From contig CBDFIW010000002.1 in the NCBI GenBank assembly GCA_965248255.1, positions 124,001 through 188,000 on the forward strand: a stretch of DNA of 64,000 nucleotides, written 5' to 3'. The notes beneath the pieces were generated by a model. It had not been told where the DNA came from. It saw only the letters and a list, made by a program, of their open reading frames with translations, and searched no databases. Every line of letters starts with the position of its first letter. Position 1 is the first letter of the stretch. Shown here in pieces: positions 23,760 to 33,553 of this stretch. The translations under genes were made by a program, and so were the position numbers. This DNA comes from JAKZVK01 sp965248255 (lineage in GTDB: Bacteria; Acidobacteriota; Terriglobia; Bryobacterales; UBA6623).

Positions 23760-24707
23760 TTACTGTGCGCCTCTAGCTGCCCCGCGAGGGGTCGATTGCA
23801 CACCCGATACTTGCCGAAACCCCATCGTGCCAGGGGATAAATCGGAGTTCGGGCCCAACCGGCCCGGCTTCACACCTACTTGGGGAAACTCTAGAGTGAC
23901 ACCGAAGATCTGCTTGAGCGGTAAAACCGAGAAGATGATCGTTAACTTTCCCTCGATGCGGCCCTCGCCGGGATCGTAGGTGAAGGAGATTGGCAGTTCT
24001 TCGCCCGGCTTGAGTTGGCGAGGATCAAACTCGATCCGCAGTCCGGGCAGGGTATGGATCTCTTCCGTAGCCGTCACACTCAGGCGGGCAGGTCCTGGGT
24101 TGATAAATTGAACCGATCTCGTAGTCGGCTCGGCAGTGCCGGCCGGGAAGCGCAGTGCCGTCGGCTCCACCCTGTACATCTGTTGCAGGGATCTCCTCAC
24201 TGCCTCCGCCGAAAGCGACGGCAACCCCTGTGGAGGTCCAGCGCCCGCCGATAGCGCCGCGTCCGGGGCGATCCTCATCGGGCCAAAAGGGCCCTGCTTG
24301 ATGGTCCCGGGCTTGTTGCCCTCCATATGCATGTACCAGTTGTCCTCCACCCACCTCCAGGTGCCTGTCAGCGGAAACGGCACCGGCTTCGGCCCCATCA
24401 TAGGCAGCATGATCATCACGTTGACGAGCACGTTCGCTTGCCGGAAGTCGTCCTGGAATTCCATGCTCGACAACTCGAAGCCGAGAATCGGCTTTTTGCT
24501 CGATGCGTAGAAGTAGTCGCGAGACTCTTCGTCAATCAGCGCCTCTGCCTTGCGATACTTCCGCTGCTGGAAATAGGTGTAGAACTCGGTAACGCGGCTC
24601 CGCAGCGCTTCCTCGACCTCGGAAGGGGCTTTGGGAAACGGGTTGTCGCTCGCGATAAGCGGGCAGGCTGCCAGGAGGCCTATGAAGAGCCAAGCCGGAA
24701 TGCGCAT
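23760..24707 (-). CDS. Exported protein of unknown function with a DUF1573-like C-terminal part
   Basis: 315 residues starting with a clear signal peptide (MRIPAWLFIGLLAACPLIAS). The first half contains VTEFYTYFQQRKYRKAEALI and a GTWRWVEDNWYMHM segment, reminiscent of small NTF2-like or lipoprotein domains. The second half (about 185-285) reads like an immunoglobulin-like DUF1573 domain: VQFINPGPARLSV, then FDPRQLKPGEELPISFTYDP. It lies 77 bp downstream of rapZ on the same strand and may be the last gene of that run. No specific function can be assigned. Confidence 0.65.
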   Translation of the reverse strand: MRIPAWLFIGLLAACPLIASDNPFPKAPSEVEEALRSRVTEFYTYFQQRKYRKAEALIDEESRDYFYASSKKPILGFELSSMEFQDDFRQANVLVNVMIMLPMMGPKPVPFPLTGTWRWVEDNWYMHMEGNKPGTIKQGPFGPMRIAPDAALSAGAGPPQGLPSLSAEAVRRSLQQMYRVEPTALRFPAGTAEPTTRSVQFINPGPARLSVTATEEIHTLPGLRIEFDPRQLKPGEELPISFTYDPGEGRIEGKLTIIFSVLPLKQIFGVTLEFPQVGVKPGRLGPNSDLSPGTMGFRQVSGVQSTPRGAARGAQ

Positions 24708-24784
24708 GAAATCGGGCTCCAGGCGGGAGTCTCTCCAATTATATCAGCGGCCTGGGGCGCTCGCCGTTTTGGGGGGTATGGAGA

Positions 24785-25753
24785 TCACTCTGCTTTGGCG
24801 GAAGCGCGCGCCGGCGAATCCGTGTCGATGTCCCGGTGCCCAACCTTCACCGTGCACCCGGCGGCACTCAGGTTTCGCCCGACGGCTTCCGAGATCAGGA
24901 CCGACCGATGTCGCCCGCCCGTACAGCCAAAGCCGATATTGAGATAGCTTTCCCCTTCGCGCACGTAGTGGGGAATCAGGTAGAGGAGGAGATCGGAGAT
25001 CCGTCCGATGAACTCTCCAGTCTGAGGAAAGGAGCGCGCGTACTTGATCACCTTCGGGTGTTTGCCCGTCAGGTTCTTGCATCCTGGCACATAGTTGGGA
25101 TTCGGCAGAAACCGTACATCGAACACCAGGTCGCTGTCGGGGGGCACACCGAACTTGAAGCCGAAGCTGTTGACCGAAACCAGAAGTACCGGCTCTTGTT
25201 CCGCACCACGAAAGCGCGAAAGGATGAGCCGCCGTAAGTCGTGGATGTTGAACTGGGATGTATCGAGGGTCAGGTCCGCGAGCCTCTGAATCGAGCTCAG
25301 CGTTGTCCGCTCGGCCTGGATACTCCGCAGCACCGGCGTGCCCGCCCCAAGCGGATGGGGCCGTCTCGTTTCACTAAAGCGGCGCTGCAGCACTGCGTCG
25401 CCCGCTTCCAGGAACAGCAGGTAGACTCTGTTCTCCCGGCGCAACTCGCGGAAGATCCTCGGAAACCTCTTGAGAGCCCCTCCCTCACGAATATCGACGA
25501 CGAGCGCCGCCCGTGAGATCTCACGAGAGTGACGGCACAGATCCGCAAACGTGGGGATCAAATCGATCGGAAGATTATCGACGGCGTAAAAGCCCATGTC
25601 CTCAAACACTTTGAGGACCGAGCCCTTGCCTGAACCACTCAGCCCGGTGATGATGATGAGCTCAGGCCCGTCGGGGAACCGGCCGCCTGGCGTGTCCGCG
25701 GGCGAGGCCTTCTGCGTTCCGGACCTGGGGGCGGTTTTGCGTGCCTTCCTCAT
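24785..25753 (-). CDS. rapZ: RNase adapter / nucleotide-binding protein RapZ
   Basis: An ATP/GTP-binding protein of the RapZ (YvcJ) family. In Enterobacteria it directs RNase E to the small RNA GlmZ and so controls amino-sugar synthesis. In other phyla the role is less clear. The N-terminal P-loop is GLSGSGKGSVLKVFEDMGFY, followed by AVDNLPIDLIP. The C-terminal domain has FDVRFLPNPNY and the hallmark NIGFGCTGGRHRSV. The N-terminus carries an extra basic 25-residue stretch. It follows hpf by 30 bp, as in many genomes, though the usual ptsN or hprK between them is absent. Confidence 0.93.
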   Translation of the reverse strand: MRKARKTAPRSGTQKASPADTPGGRFPDGPELIIITGLSGSGKGSVLKVFEDMGFYAVDNLPIDLIPTFADLCRHSREISRAALVVDIREGGALKRFPRIFRELRRENRVYLLFLEAGDAVLQRRFSETRRPHPLGAGTPVLRSIQAERTTLSSIQRLADLTLDTSQFNIHDLRRLILSRFRGAEQEPVLLVSVNSFGFKFGVPPDSDLVFDVRFLPNPNYVPGCKNLTGKHPKVIKYARSFPQTGEFIGRISDLLLYLIPHYVREGESYLNIGFGCTGGRHRSVLISEAVGRNLSAAGCTVKVGHRDIDTDSPARASAKAE

Positions 25754-25783
25754 GGACGAGGCCCCGCCGGCCCGGTGCTTACG

Positions 25784-26359
25784 CTAGCCGGCCTCAATCA
25801 GCTCCAGGCTGCCGTCACGGCGCCGTAGGGGTACCCGCAGTTCGCCACTTTGTGCGTCCCGGTAGGTCACCTGGTCGCTGTCCAGTTCCTCGATCTGCAG
25901 CAGAGCTTCCTCCACCGTCATCGGCTTAGGAACCACACGGTTGCTCCGAACGATGCGTTGGGGAGCGGCAGTCGAAGGGCCGGAATCCTCCGCCGTGGCC
26001 AGCACGAGATCGGCCAGCGCCGCCTCGGTCACCGGTGAAAACTCGCCGCGTTGACGCTCCGGACGGTGCCCGTCGATGAGCTTGTGTTTGTTTCTGACAA
26101 TCTGCTTCTCCAGCTTGTCGAGCGCCGCTGCCAGAGCTCGAAAGCAATCGGCGTCGGAGCCGCTCACCACGAAGGTATGACTCAGCGCCCGCAACGTAAT
26201 CTCGGCCTCAAACCGATACCGCTGGCGATTCAAAATCACATGGGCTTCCGGCGCGTGTTTCCCGCCGAGGATGCGCTGACATTTCCGCCACTTGTTCTCG
26301 AGCTTGCGCTTCTGGGCGTCGGAGATCTCCGCCTTGCGCCCCGTGTAGTGCACCTTCAT
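25784..26359 (-). CDS. hpf: Ribosome hibernation promoting factor, long form
   Basis: 191 residues in two domains. The N-terminal S30AE/YfiA domain (about 1-105) begins MKVHYTGRKAEISDAQKRKL and ends in VRNKHKLIDGHR. The C-terminal S30AE dimerisation domain (about 135-190) includes KPMTVEEALLQIEELD. The long form drives 100S ribosome dimers in stationary phase. Its start overlaps the rpoN stop by 4 bp (ATGA), which indicates translational coupling. Confidence 0.94.
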   Translation of the reverse strand: MKVHYTGRKAEISDAQKRKLENKWRKCQRILGGKHAPEAHVILNRQRYRFEAEITLRALSHTFVVSGSDADCFRALAAALDKLEKQIVRNKHKLIDGHRPERQRGEFSPVTEAALADLVLATAEDSGPSTAAPQRIVRSNRVVPKPMTVEEALLQIEELDSDQVTYRDAQSGELRVPLRRRDGSLELIEAG

Positions 26360-27915
26360 TGACTCATCCTTCCCGCTGTTGGCTGGTCCTTGCGGCGTCG
26401 CCGATGGGTGGAGGGGATGTTCATGTCCTCACGGTACTTCGCGACAGTGCGGCGAGTCACCGAGACTCCACTCTCCCGCAGGATCTTGCTGATGTGATCG
26501 TCCGTCAGGGGGCGGGCCGCGTCCTCCTCTTCGATCATCTTCTTTACTCTGCGCTTGAGCAACATGAGCGGCATCGTCGCTCCCGCCGGGCCCTGCACGG
26601 CTTCGGAGAAGAAGAATCGTAGTTCATAAACGCCATGCGGCGTGTGCGCGTATTTGTTAGCCACGGCTCGGCTGACCGTCGACGGATGCACGCTGATCTC
26701 CTCCGCGACATCTTTGATCATCATCGGCCGCAGGTGGTCCAGACCCTGAGACAGGAAGAAAGCCTGTCTCCGCACGATGGCGTCACAAACGCTACGAATC
26801 GTCTGGCGGCGCTGCTCGATATTGCGCAGCAACTGGATGGCGGAGTTGTAGCGTTCTCGAACATAGTTGCGCACATCCTTGCTCGATAATCCTTTTTGAA
26901 GCAGTCGGCGGTAACGCCGATTCAGCCGAAGCTCGGGTAGATCGTCTTCGTTCAGCACGACCCGAAAGCCGCTCGGGGTCTTGACGAAGTAGATGTCCGG
27001 CTCGACCACGCGTGCGCTGGAAGGCGAGAAGCGCTGGCCGGGGCGCGGGTCGAGGCTCTTGATCAGAGCAACCGCTGTTTCGATATGGTGCAGGGGTCGG
27101 CCCATTCCCTGTGCGATGCCCGACCAGTTGCCATCCTCCAGCTCGCGCTGGTATTGCTGTACGATCTGCCCCGCCACGCCGTCTTCCGCCTCCAGCGACC
27201 GCAGTTGAATCAGCAAGCACTCGTGGAGGTCCCGCGCGGCTACGCCGATCGGGTCGAAGTTCTGCACTAACTCGAGTGACTGTTCGATGAGGCTGCGTGA
27301 AGCGTCCGAAGCTTCCATCAGCTCTTCGATCGTCGCAGTCAGATATCCATCCTCGTTCAGGTTGCCAATGACCAGTTCCGCCCCCTCACAGACCTCCTCC
27401 GGAGCATGGGACAGACTCAGCTGCCAGCGCAAATGGTCGGTCAGGGTAACCGGCTTCGCGAGGAAAATCTCGAACGACGGCCGCTCGATCACTTCCCCAA
27501 TCGGCGCCCGCGAGTTGGGCTCCATATAGTCGTCGAAGAAAGCAGGAAGGTCGATTTCATCAAACGAGCTGCTGGATTCCTCGGCTGCTGGCTCAGCCTC
27601 GACCGTCGTCGTGGCTTCGGGTCCCGCAGCGGCGTGCGTGACCGCGTCCACTCCCTCGCGGTCCCCGTCGGGGGAGCTAGGTGCCGGCTCCTCCGGCTTG
27701 CTCGCCCCCTCCCACGACTCTTCCTCTTGATCCTCGCCCTCGGTAGGGGAGCCCGGTTCGCTGATCTCTAGGGCAGGGTTGGCAAGCAGCTCCTGACTGA
27801 TCTCTTCTTTTAGGTCTAACTTGTTGAGAGCAAGCAGCTTGACCAGCTGCCGAAGGCTTTGGGTGAGTACCGGCTTTTGGGTGAGCTTAAGGCTCAGCCT
27901 CTGCTGCATCCACAT
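26356..27915 (-). CDS. rpoN: RNA polymerase sigma-54 factor
   Basis: 519 residues with the sigma-54 layout. Region I (MWMQQRLSLKLTQKPVLTQ, Gln/Leu-rich) contacts activators. It is followed by an acidic low-complexity region II (about 50-120, rich in Glu/Ser/Pro), the core-binding domain, the HTH (HPSTVSRAVANKYAHTPHGV), and the RpoN box TRRTVAKYRE near the C-terminus. It directs transcription from -24/-12 promoters with enhancer-binding activators. It is located between lptB and hpf, the classic rpoN neighbourhood. Confidence 0.96.
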   Translation of the reverse strand: MWMQQRLSLKLTQKPVLTQSLRQLVKLLALNKLDLKEEISQELLANPALEISEPGSPTEGEDQEEESWEGASKPEEPAPSSPDGDREGVDAVTHAAAGPEATTTVEAEPAAEESSSSFDEIDLPAFFDDYMEPNSRAPIGEVIERPSFEIFLAKPVTLTDHLRWQLSLSHAPEEVCEGAELVIGNLNEDGYLTATIEELMEASDASRSLIEQSLELVQNFDPIGVAARDLHECLLIQLRSLEAEDGVAGQIVQQYQRELEDGNWSGIAQGMGRPLHHIETAVALIKSLDPRPGQRFSPSSARVVEPDIYFVKTPSGFRVVLNEDDLPELRLNRRYRRLLQKGLSSKDVRNYVRERYNSAIQLLRNIEQRRQTIRSVCDAIVRRQAFFLSQGLDHLRPMMIKDVAEEISVHPSTVSRAVANKYAHTPHGVYELRFFFSEAVQGPAGATMPLMLLKRRVKKMIEEEDAARPLTDDHISKILRESGVSVTRRTVAKYREDMNIPSTHRRRRKDQPTAGRMSQ

Positions 27916-27993
27916 TGCCGGCGGCTCCTCTCCGCAATCAGTATACCAACGGAGGAAAAAGACCCGGAAAAACGGCCGCGGTGCGATGGCGAG

Positions 27994-28761
27994 TTATCGA
28001 GAGACAGCCTCGGTTTTGGGTTTGGTGGGCCGCGTGCCGAAGGTAAACGATTCTCCGAGATATACGCGCCGTACTTCGGGGTCCGACTCCAACTCGCTCG
28101 GCGGGCCGGAGCGAAACACCTGACCATTGTGAATAATGTAGGCGCGGTCGGTGACGCTGAGGGTTTCGCGGACGTTGTGGTCGGTCATGAGAATGCCGAT
28201 ACCGGCGTCCCGGAGCTGGGAAATAATGCGCTGCAACTCGATCACTTGCTTGGGGTCAATCCCCGAGAGGGGTTCATCCAAGAGCAGGAACTGGGGTGAG
28301 ATCACGAGAGAGCGGGCGATTTCGACTCTTCGTCGCTCACCGCCGGAGAGTTGGTAGCCGCGGCTCCGGCGAACCGTTTCGAGTCCCAGGTCGGAGATGA
28401 GCTGTTCCAATCGGTCACGCCGCTCGGCCCTTGACATTCTAAGTGTCTGCAGCACCGCCATCAGGTTCTCTTCCACCGTCAGTTTGCGAAAAACCGACGG
28501 CTCCTGCGGCAAGTAGCTGATGCCCTGGCGCGCTCTCTGGTACATCGGTGTGTCCGTGATCTCCCGCCCGTCGAACAGCACCCGCCCGGAGTCAGGGCTC
28601 ACCAACCCCACGATCATGTGGAAGGAGGTCGTCTTGCCGGCGCCGTTGGGGCCCAGCAATCCGACGACTTCGCCCTGATGCACGGATAACGAAACCCTGT
28701 TGACCACGCAGCGGCCACGGTAGCTCTTGGACAGATCCTCGGTAAGTAAGATGCTCATCAA
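27994..28761 (-). CDS. lptB: LPS export ABC transporter ATP-binding protein LptB
   Basis: 255 residues. The cytoplasmic ATPase of the LptB2FGC transporter that extracts lipopolysaccharide from the inner membrane. Walker A is GLLGPNGAGKTTSF, the Q-loop YLPQEPSVFRKLTV, the signature YQLSGGERRRVEIAR, Walker B FLLLDEPLSGIDP and the H-loop MTDHNVRET. It lies 16 bp after the LptC/LptA gene. LptF and LptG are not in this window. Its presence indicates a Gram-negative envelope. Confidence 0.96.
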   Translation of the reverse strand: MMSILLTEDLSKSYRGRCVVNRVSLSVHQGEVVGLLGPNGAGKTTSFHMIVGLVSPDSGRVLFDGREITDTPMYQRARQGISYLPQEPSVFRKLTVEENLMAVLQTLRMSRAERRDRLEQLISDLGLETVRRSRGYQLSGGERRRVEIARSLVISPQFLLLDEPLSGIDPKQVIELQRIISQLRDAGIGILMTDHNVRETLSVTDRAYIIHNGQVFRSGPPSELESDPEVRRVYLGESFTFGTRPTKPKTEAVSR

Positions 28762-28777
28762 TCAGTTCGTGGGAGAA

Positions 28778-31051
28778 TTACGGTTTTCGGCGGCGCAGAG
28801 TGTAGGCACGATCGTCGGTTCGACCCAAAACGAGCAGCCTATCATCGTTCACCTGGTAGGTCAATTCGGAGCCCATGGCAACACTGCCGCTGGCGTCGCG
28901 AACTTGCGCAGGCTGCCCGCGCAGTCTGACCTGTTCCGTGGCCGGATGGTACTCCCCCTCCTCCCCGCGGCCGGTCCGCCCGCGGCCGCCTGCCGCGGCC
29001 GTCTCCGAGATCGTCACGTTTCCGGTGGCAACGGCATGATCCAGTCGGCTCTCCGAAGAGTCCTGCACGTCTTCCGCGGACCGAAAACGCGCCTTGAGAC
29101 GGTGGCTTCGTACCGTCAGGCGCCCGCGTAGCAATTCAACACCCCCTTGGTAGAGAACCGAATCCTCTGCTTCGCTGTAGTCCATCGATTGGGCCGAGAT
29201 CCTCACAGCAGCCGCGCCTCCGCCCGGCGTGGCGCTCCCACCGTCGCCTCGGAGCCAGCTCACGACATTGCCCTTCGCCGAAAGAGTCCTCTCCTTTCGT
29301 TGGATGTGAATTTCGTCTCCCTCAATGCGGTCCTTACTCTGCCACAGGCGTGCTTGGCCGTAATACTCGATTAGGCCCGACTCACTGTTTGAGGCCATCC
29401 GCTCGGCCGTCGCAAAAACCGGCTGCGACCCAGAGAAGAAGGAGCCGGATGAGCTGCTGCCTTTCTCGGAGGCATCCCCCTCATGAAACGTCGATGACAC
29501 TCCACCTTGCGCGCTGTACGAACCGTCTTCTTCGTTGAGGGCGATCCGCCAGGCCGAGATCCTGCCCGCACCGTCGTTTACCGTCGATTGATTCCGCAAC
29601 TCGATGCGGTTTTCCGCAAACTGAAACTCGGCCTCTCCCGATTGGCCGTTCCTGTCCCCTCGCTCGAACCGGAAATCGCCCCACTGCTTGAGCACCCGGA
29701 GCTCCCCGGTTTCGGGCTCGATATGTGCCTCCAGCGCGTCGCTCCACGTGCGCAGCGTCGGTGCTTCCGGTGGGGGAACGCTTTCCAATTCGACCTCTCC
29801 GGTGGCAATCAGATGCTCCATTCGGTTTCCCCGCGCGTAGTCGGCCCGCATGCGATCGGCCACAAGCTTGCGGCGGGGGCGCTCCGGATTGTCGGGCAAC
29901 ATCTCCAACTGCCCTCGGCTCTCCGTTGCGAGGACTCGGATCTCCTCGCCGTTATCCTGCATCTCCAGCCGGATCCATTCGGCTTCGACTCGCCGGACGC
30001 CCGCGGAGTCTTGACTTCCCGCCCTGCGGGAAACCACTTCGATACTTGCCCCTTCCCACGCATGCGCATTCTCGAGAAGGCCTTCGTCTCCTCCCGGTGG
30101 CGTGATGTAGTGCAACTCAATCCGTTCCCCCTTGACGATCACGTCCGAGGACACCGACTCCGACTTCAGCTGCGCCGCGCCGATGCCCGTGACCCGTTCC
30201 GTCGTTTGTGTTGGCGAAAGCGCGACTTCCAGGCGTTTCGAGGAAAATTCTACCAGCCGGCCGGGCTGTTCTCGCCGCACGTTCGCGTCCAGAGCGTTGA
30301 CATGCCGCACCAGACCCTTCTCCAAGAACACTTCCGCCTCCGCCGCCTCCAATCCCTCTGTACCTCGCTCGAGTGAAGCTCCACCGGTCAGGTTGATCCG
30401 TTGCGCATCCTCGTGAAACACGAGCTCGCCCGCCCTCATCTTCAGTACCGGCCCGCCGGGTCGCGTGGCAAACCGTTCCAGGTAGGCGTCAGAGTTCATC
30501 CGAAAGAAGCGATGGGTCGAGTCGTAAAGGGCCCCGACGGAGTGTCCTCTGCCGCCGTCAAACTCATACTCGGTGTAGCGGTCGCTTGAGCAGGCGCCGG
30601 TCTTGCTCTTGAAAGTGAGGCCCGAGCTGCGGATCTTGGTAGGTGATTCGCCGTCCTCTCCATCCTCCATCGGAACGCCCAGCGTGATCAGCACTTCGGC
30701 TTCCATGTACAGCTCCTCGGTTTGCCCGTTGAACAGCGCCTGCTCGGTTTCAATCCGATCGAACGTGCGGCTCCCCTCGTGCGGGATCCACAGCTTGACG
30801 TCCTGCAGCTCCAAGACATGGCTGTCATTGGTCTGCCGAAACGCTCCGGCGGTCATCCTGATCGACCGCTGGTCTCCCGAGGATTGCGACCAGCGCCAGG
30901 CGTCGGCCTGCGAGTCGAGATGTGACGCAATCTTATCTGGCTCACTGACTCGCAGCCGCAGATTGGCTTCTTGCGTATCGAGGTAGTCGGAAATCACCGC
31001 CGCCACTATGGCACCGACGCCCAGCAATAGGAGAAGCTGAAGCTGTTTCAT
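28778..31051 (-). CDS. Fused LptC/LptA-type LPS export protein
   Basis: About 757 residues, far longer than LptC (about 190) or LptA (about 185). The ATG at 31051 opens a single N-terminal membrane anchor (LQLLLLLGVGAIVAAVISDY) and an LptC-like beta-jellyroll with LELQDVKLWIPHEGSRTFDR. The central and C-terminal parts show repeated OstA/LptA-type strands, such as NLTGGASLERG, LIATGEVELES, SAKGNVVSWL and HAVATGNVTISE. These would extend the beta-groove that carries LPS across the periplasm. It is directly upstream of lptB. A GTG at 31060 is an alternative start. Confidence 0.85.
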   Translation of the reverse strand: MKQLQLLLLLGVGAIVAAVISDYLDTQEANLRLRVSEPDKIASHLDSQADAWRWSQSSGDQRSIRMTAGAFRQTNDSHVLELQDVKLWIPHEGSRTFDRIETEQALFNGQTEELYMEAEVLITLGVPMEDGEDGESPTKIRSSGLTFKSKTGACSSDRYTEYEFDGGRGHSVGALYDSTHRFFRMNSDAYLERFATRPGGPVLKMRAGELVFHEDAQRINLTGGASLERGTEGLEAAEAEVFLEKGLVRHVNALDANVRREQPGRLVEFSSKRLEVALSPTQTTERVTGIGAAQLKSESVSSDVIVKGERIELHYITPPGGDEGLLENAHAWEGASIEVVSRRAGSQDSAGVRRVEAEWIRLEMQDNGEEIRVLATESRGQLEMLPDNPERPRRKLVADRMRADYARGNRMEHLIATGEVELESVPPPEAPTLRTWSDALEAHIEPETGELRVLKQWGDFRFERGDRNGQSGEAEFQFAENRIELRNQSTVNDGAGRISAWRIALNEEDGSYSAQGGVSSTFHEGDASEKGSSSSGSFFSGSQPVFATAERMASNSESGLIEYYGQARLWQSKDRIEGDEIHIQRKERTLSAKGNVVSWLRGDGGSATPGGGAAAVRISAQSMDYSEAEDSVLYQGGVELLRGRLTVRSHRLKARFRSAEDVQDSSESRLDHAVATGNVTISETAAAGGRGRTGRGEEGEYHPATEQVRLRGQPAQVRDASGSVAMGSELTYQVNDDRLLVLGRTDDRAYTLRRRKP

Positions 31052-31215
31052 GAAGCGCACCTGCCGGACACGGCGTTGCTCGGGGTGACGGCACTCGATC
31101 GACCGCTGCTGAGGAAGGTTCGAGGACCCGAGGGCCGGACGACTCGGGCTGGTCTGATGATATCAAAACCGCTGCTGGCCGACTCCCCAACGCCGCGCCA
31201 GTCGCGCCAGTTTGC

Positions 31216-32643
31216 TCAACCGTCGTATTCGCCGACCGTGTGGAGTTTGATCAGATCCGTCTTACCCCTCACTTGGAACGGCGTCCCAGCGGTGAGACAG
31301 ACCAAATCGCCGCTTTTGGCCCAGCCCCACCGTGGCAACATGCGGTCCACGACGCTCACCATCTCGTCGAGATCCCGAACGCTTTCCACCCGCATAGCGT
31401 CGACTCCCCAGTACAGTCCCATCTGCCGGCATACGCTTTCGTGACGCGACAGCCCGACCACACCGCACCGGGGGCGGTGTTTGGAGACCAGGCGCGCCGT
31501 CAGGCCGCTTTCGGTATAGACGACGATGCGGCTTGCACCAAGACGCTCGGAGATCCGTACCGCGCTCTCTGCCACTGCGTCTGAGATTCGATCCTCGCCT
31601 TTCCCGGGTGAGGGTGAGAGTCCGGTTTGCCGCACCAACATCGGTTCCGCGGACTCGATGATACGGCTCATCATGCTCACTGATGCGACGGGGTATTGCC
31701 CCACCGCCGTCTCCCCCGAGAGCATGACCGCGTCTGAGCCGTCCAACACTGCATTGGCGACGTCGCTGGCCTCCGCTCGCGTGGGCAAGGGGCTCTCCAT
31801 CATCGATTCGAGCATCTGTGTTGCTATGATGACCGGCTTTCTCCTCTGGGTCGCCTCCACGACGATCCTTTTCTGCTCGGCCGGAACCTTCCACGGCGAC
31901 AGCTCAACGCCGAGGTCGCCGCGAGCCACCATCACCGCGTCGGACGCCTCGATGATCGCATCCAGATCATCGAGCGCCTGCGGCTTTTCGATCTTCGCGA
32001 TGAGTTGGGCTCTGCCCTTCTCCAGCTCGATGATCCGTTTGGCTTCGATGACGTCTTGGGCGCTCCGTACAAACGACAATGCGATGTAATCGATCTCTCG
32101 CGACAGGGCGAATCGGAGATCCTGTTTGTCCTTCTCGGTGACAGAAGGCAGATCCAGTGTAGTGCCGGGAATGTTCACGCCCTTGCGCTCGCCTAGTTTG
32201 CCTCCCGTGACGACTTCGCCGACGACATCGGTTTCCTCCAAGCGTGTCACGCGGAGTTCGATCGTCCCGTCGGCCAGCAAGATACGGTCCCCCGGCCCCA
32301 CGTTGCGAGCCAGGCGAGGATAGTCGATCGCAACGACCCCGGCGGCAGTTTCGTCCGTGGCCGCCAACCGCAGCTCCTGACCTCGCTTCAAGTCGATCGG
32401 CACGCCCGACGGGATTTTGCCGGTGCGGATCTTAGGACCCTGGAGGTCGCCGATGATCGGAATCTTGCGGCCGTATTTCTTCGCCGCTTCACGGACGAGC
32501 CGAATGCAGGCGTCGTGGCCATCGCGATCGCCATGAGAAAAGTTCAGCCGAAAGACATCGGCGCCCGCGTCAAGCAACACTCCGATTGTCTCGCCCGTAC
32601 TCGATGCCGGACCGAGCGTTGCGACGATCTTGGTTCTGCGCAT
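31216..32643 (-). CDS. pyk: Pyruvate kinase
   Basis: 475 residues. Transfers phosphate from phosphoenolpyruvate to ADP in the last step of glycolysis. Visible motifs: MRRTKIVATLGPASS, the metal/phosphate-binding RLNFSHGDRDGH, IIGDLQGPKIRTG, the catalytic Lys in IAKIEKPQALD, MVARGDLGVELSP and the ATQMLESM segment. The C-terminal regulatory domain is complete and ends TPFQVRGKTDLIKLHTV. It starts 27 bp after the pterin dehydratase gene, on the same strand. Confidence 0.97.
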   Translation of the reverse strand: MRRTKIVATLGPASSTGETIGVLLDAGADVFRLNFSHGDRDGHDACIRLVREAAKKYGRKIPIIGDLQGPKIRTGKIPSGVPIDLKRGQELRLAATDETAAGVVAIDYPRLARNVGPGDRILLADGTIELRVTRLEETDVVGEVVTGGKLGERKGVNIPGTTLDLPSVTEKDKQDLRFALSREIDYIALSFVRSAQDVIEAKRIIELEKGRAQLIAKIEKPQALDDLDAIIEASDAVMVARGDLGVELSPWKVPAEQKRIVVEATQRRKPVIIATQMLESMMESPLPTRAEASDVANAVLDGSDAVMLSGETAVGQYPVASVSMMSRIIESAEPMLVRQTGLSPSPGKGEDRISDAVAESAVRISERLGASRIVVYTESGLTARLVSKHRPRCGVVGLSRHESVCRQMGLYWGVDAMRVESVRDLDEMVSVVDRMLPRWGWAKSGDLVCLTAGTPFQVRGKTDLIKLHTVGEYDG

Positions 32644-32670
32644 CCTTTAGCCTCGACCCTCGCGGTAGGC

Positions 32671-32973
32671 TCAAGACTGAAGCTGCTTGGCGATCGCTTC
32701 GAGCTTCGAGGCAAGCTCGGTGTCGCTGGCGGTGATTCCCCCGGCATCGTGCGTCATTAGATCGATGCGGACACGGTGGTAAACGTTGAACCACTCCGGG
32801 TGATGTCCCATCGCTTCGATGGCGATCGCGGCGGTGGCCATGAAACCGAAGGCATGGACGAAGTCCGCAAATTGATACTCCCGGTGGAGCTTGCCGTCGA
32901 CGACACTCCATCCGGGCAAGTCGGCCAATGCTGCTCGCAGTTCTTCGTCAGACAGCTTTATCAGGGGCGGCAT
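32671..32973 (-). CDS. Pterin-4a-carbinolamine dehydratase
   Basis: 100 residues, single domain. Dehydrates 4a-hydroxytetrahydrobiopterin, regenerating the cofactor of aromatic amino acid hydroxylases; some bacterial members act in cofactor repair instead. The motif is clear: FMATAAIAIEAMGHHPEW, then YHRVRIDLMTHDAGGIT. The His-His-Pro and Asp residues match the active site. It is the first gene of a short run with pyk. Confidence 0.93.
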   Translation of the reverse strand: MPPLIKLSDEELRAALADLPGWSVVDGKLHREYQFADFVHAFGFMATAAIAIEAMGHHPEWFNVYHRVRIDLMTHDAGGITASDTELASKLEAIAKQLQS

Positions 32974-33014
32974 GCCTCTATCTTACCGCCGGGCATGGGC
33001 GCACCAGGATCCCG

Positions 33015-33553
33015 TCACGCAATCAGCGACAGAATCGTCCCAATGCTCGATGATGAGTCGTTCGACTCAAATTCACCCGCCCGCGAGGAACGGTTCTGTT
33101 CCTGAAGCTTCTCGAGTTGCTCCTGTTGCTCGGCGGCAAGCTCCTGCCGTGCGGCGGCTTCCATGGCGGCGGCCTGGGCTGCGACAGCGCGGTCTTGGCC
33201 GGAAGGGTTGGCCGGTGCGCTGGCGGCGGCGCGAATCTGCTGGGCCTTCTGGATCGTGGCCTGAGGGTCTCCCGACACCGGCGAGGTGTCGATGCTTACC
33301 TCGCCCCCCCCACGGCGTACTGCTTGCCGTCCGGGCCGGTGGTGAAGCTGAAAGAAACGCCCCTTGCCAGGCCCCCAGCCGCGGCCAAATGAGCTTGCTC
33401 GTGCGCCCGAACCTGGCGGTCGGTCTGCGCCAGTTCGGCCAGAATGGCGCGTTCTTCAGCCGTCAGCCCGTCGGGGCCTTCCGACTGCGGGCCGGAGCCC
33501 GGGCCGGCCGTACCGGCGGCCCCCTCGGGCGGCTCGGCTCTCTGCTGCTCCGT
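33015..33553 (-). pseudogene. SprA-related putative metalloprotease family protein, frameshifted
   Basis: Two frames join at the C8 run 33304-33311. The upstream frame gives LTAEERAILAELAQTDRQVR, then the HEQAHLAAAG zinc-like motif and TTGPDGKQYAVG. The downstream frame continues EVSIDTSPVSGDPQATIQKA, QQIRAAASAPANPSGQDRAV and a Gln/Glu-rich tail. Adding one G (minus strand) restores YAVGGGEVSID, the conserved family core. The N-terminal frame is closed by a stop at 33554-33556 and has no start codon, so the beginning is lost or lies beyond another indel. The role of the family is unproven. Confidence 0.7.
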
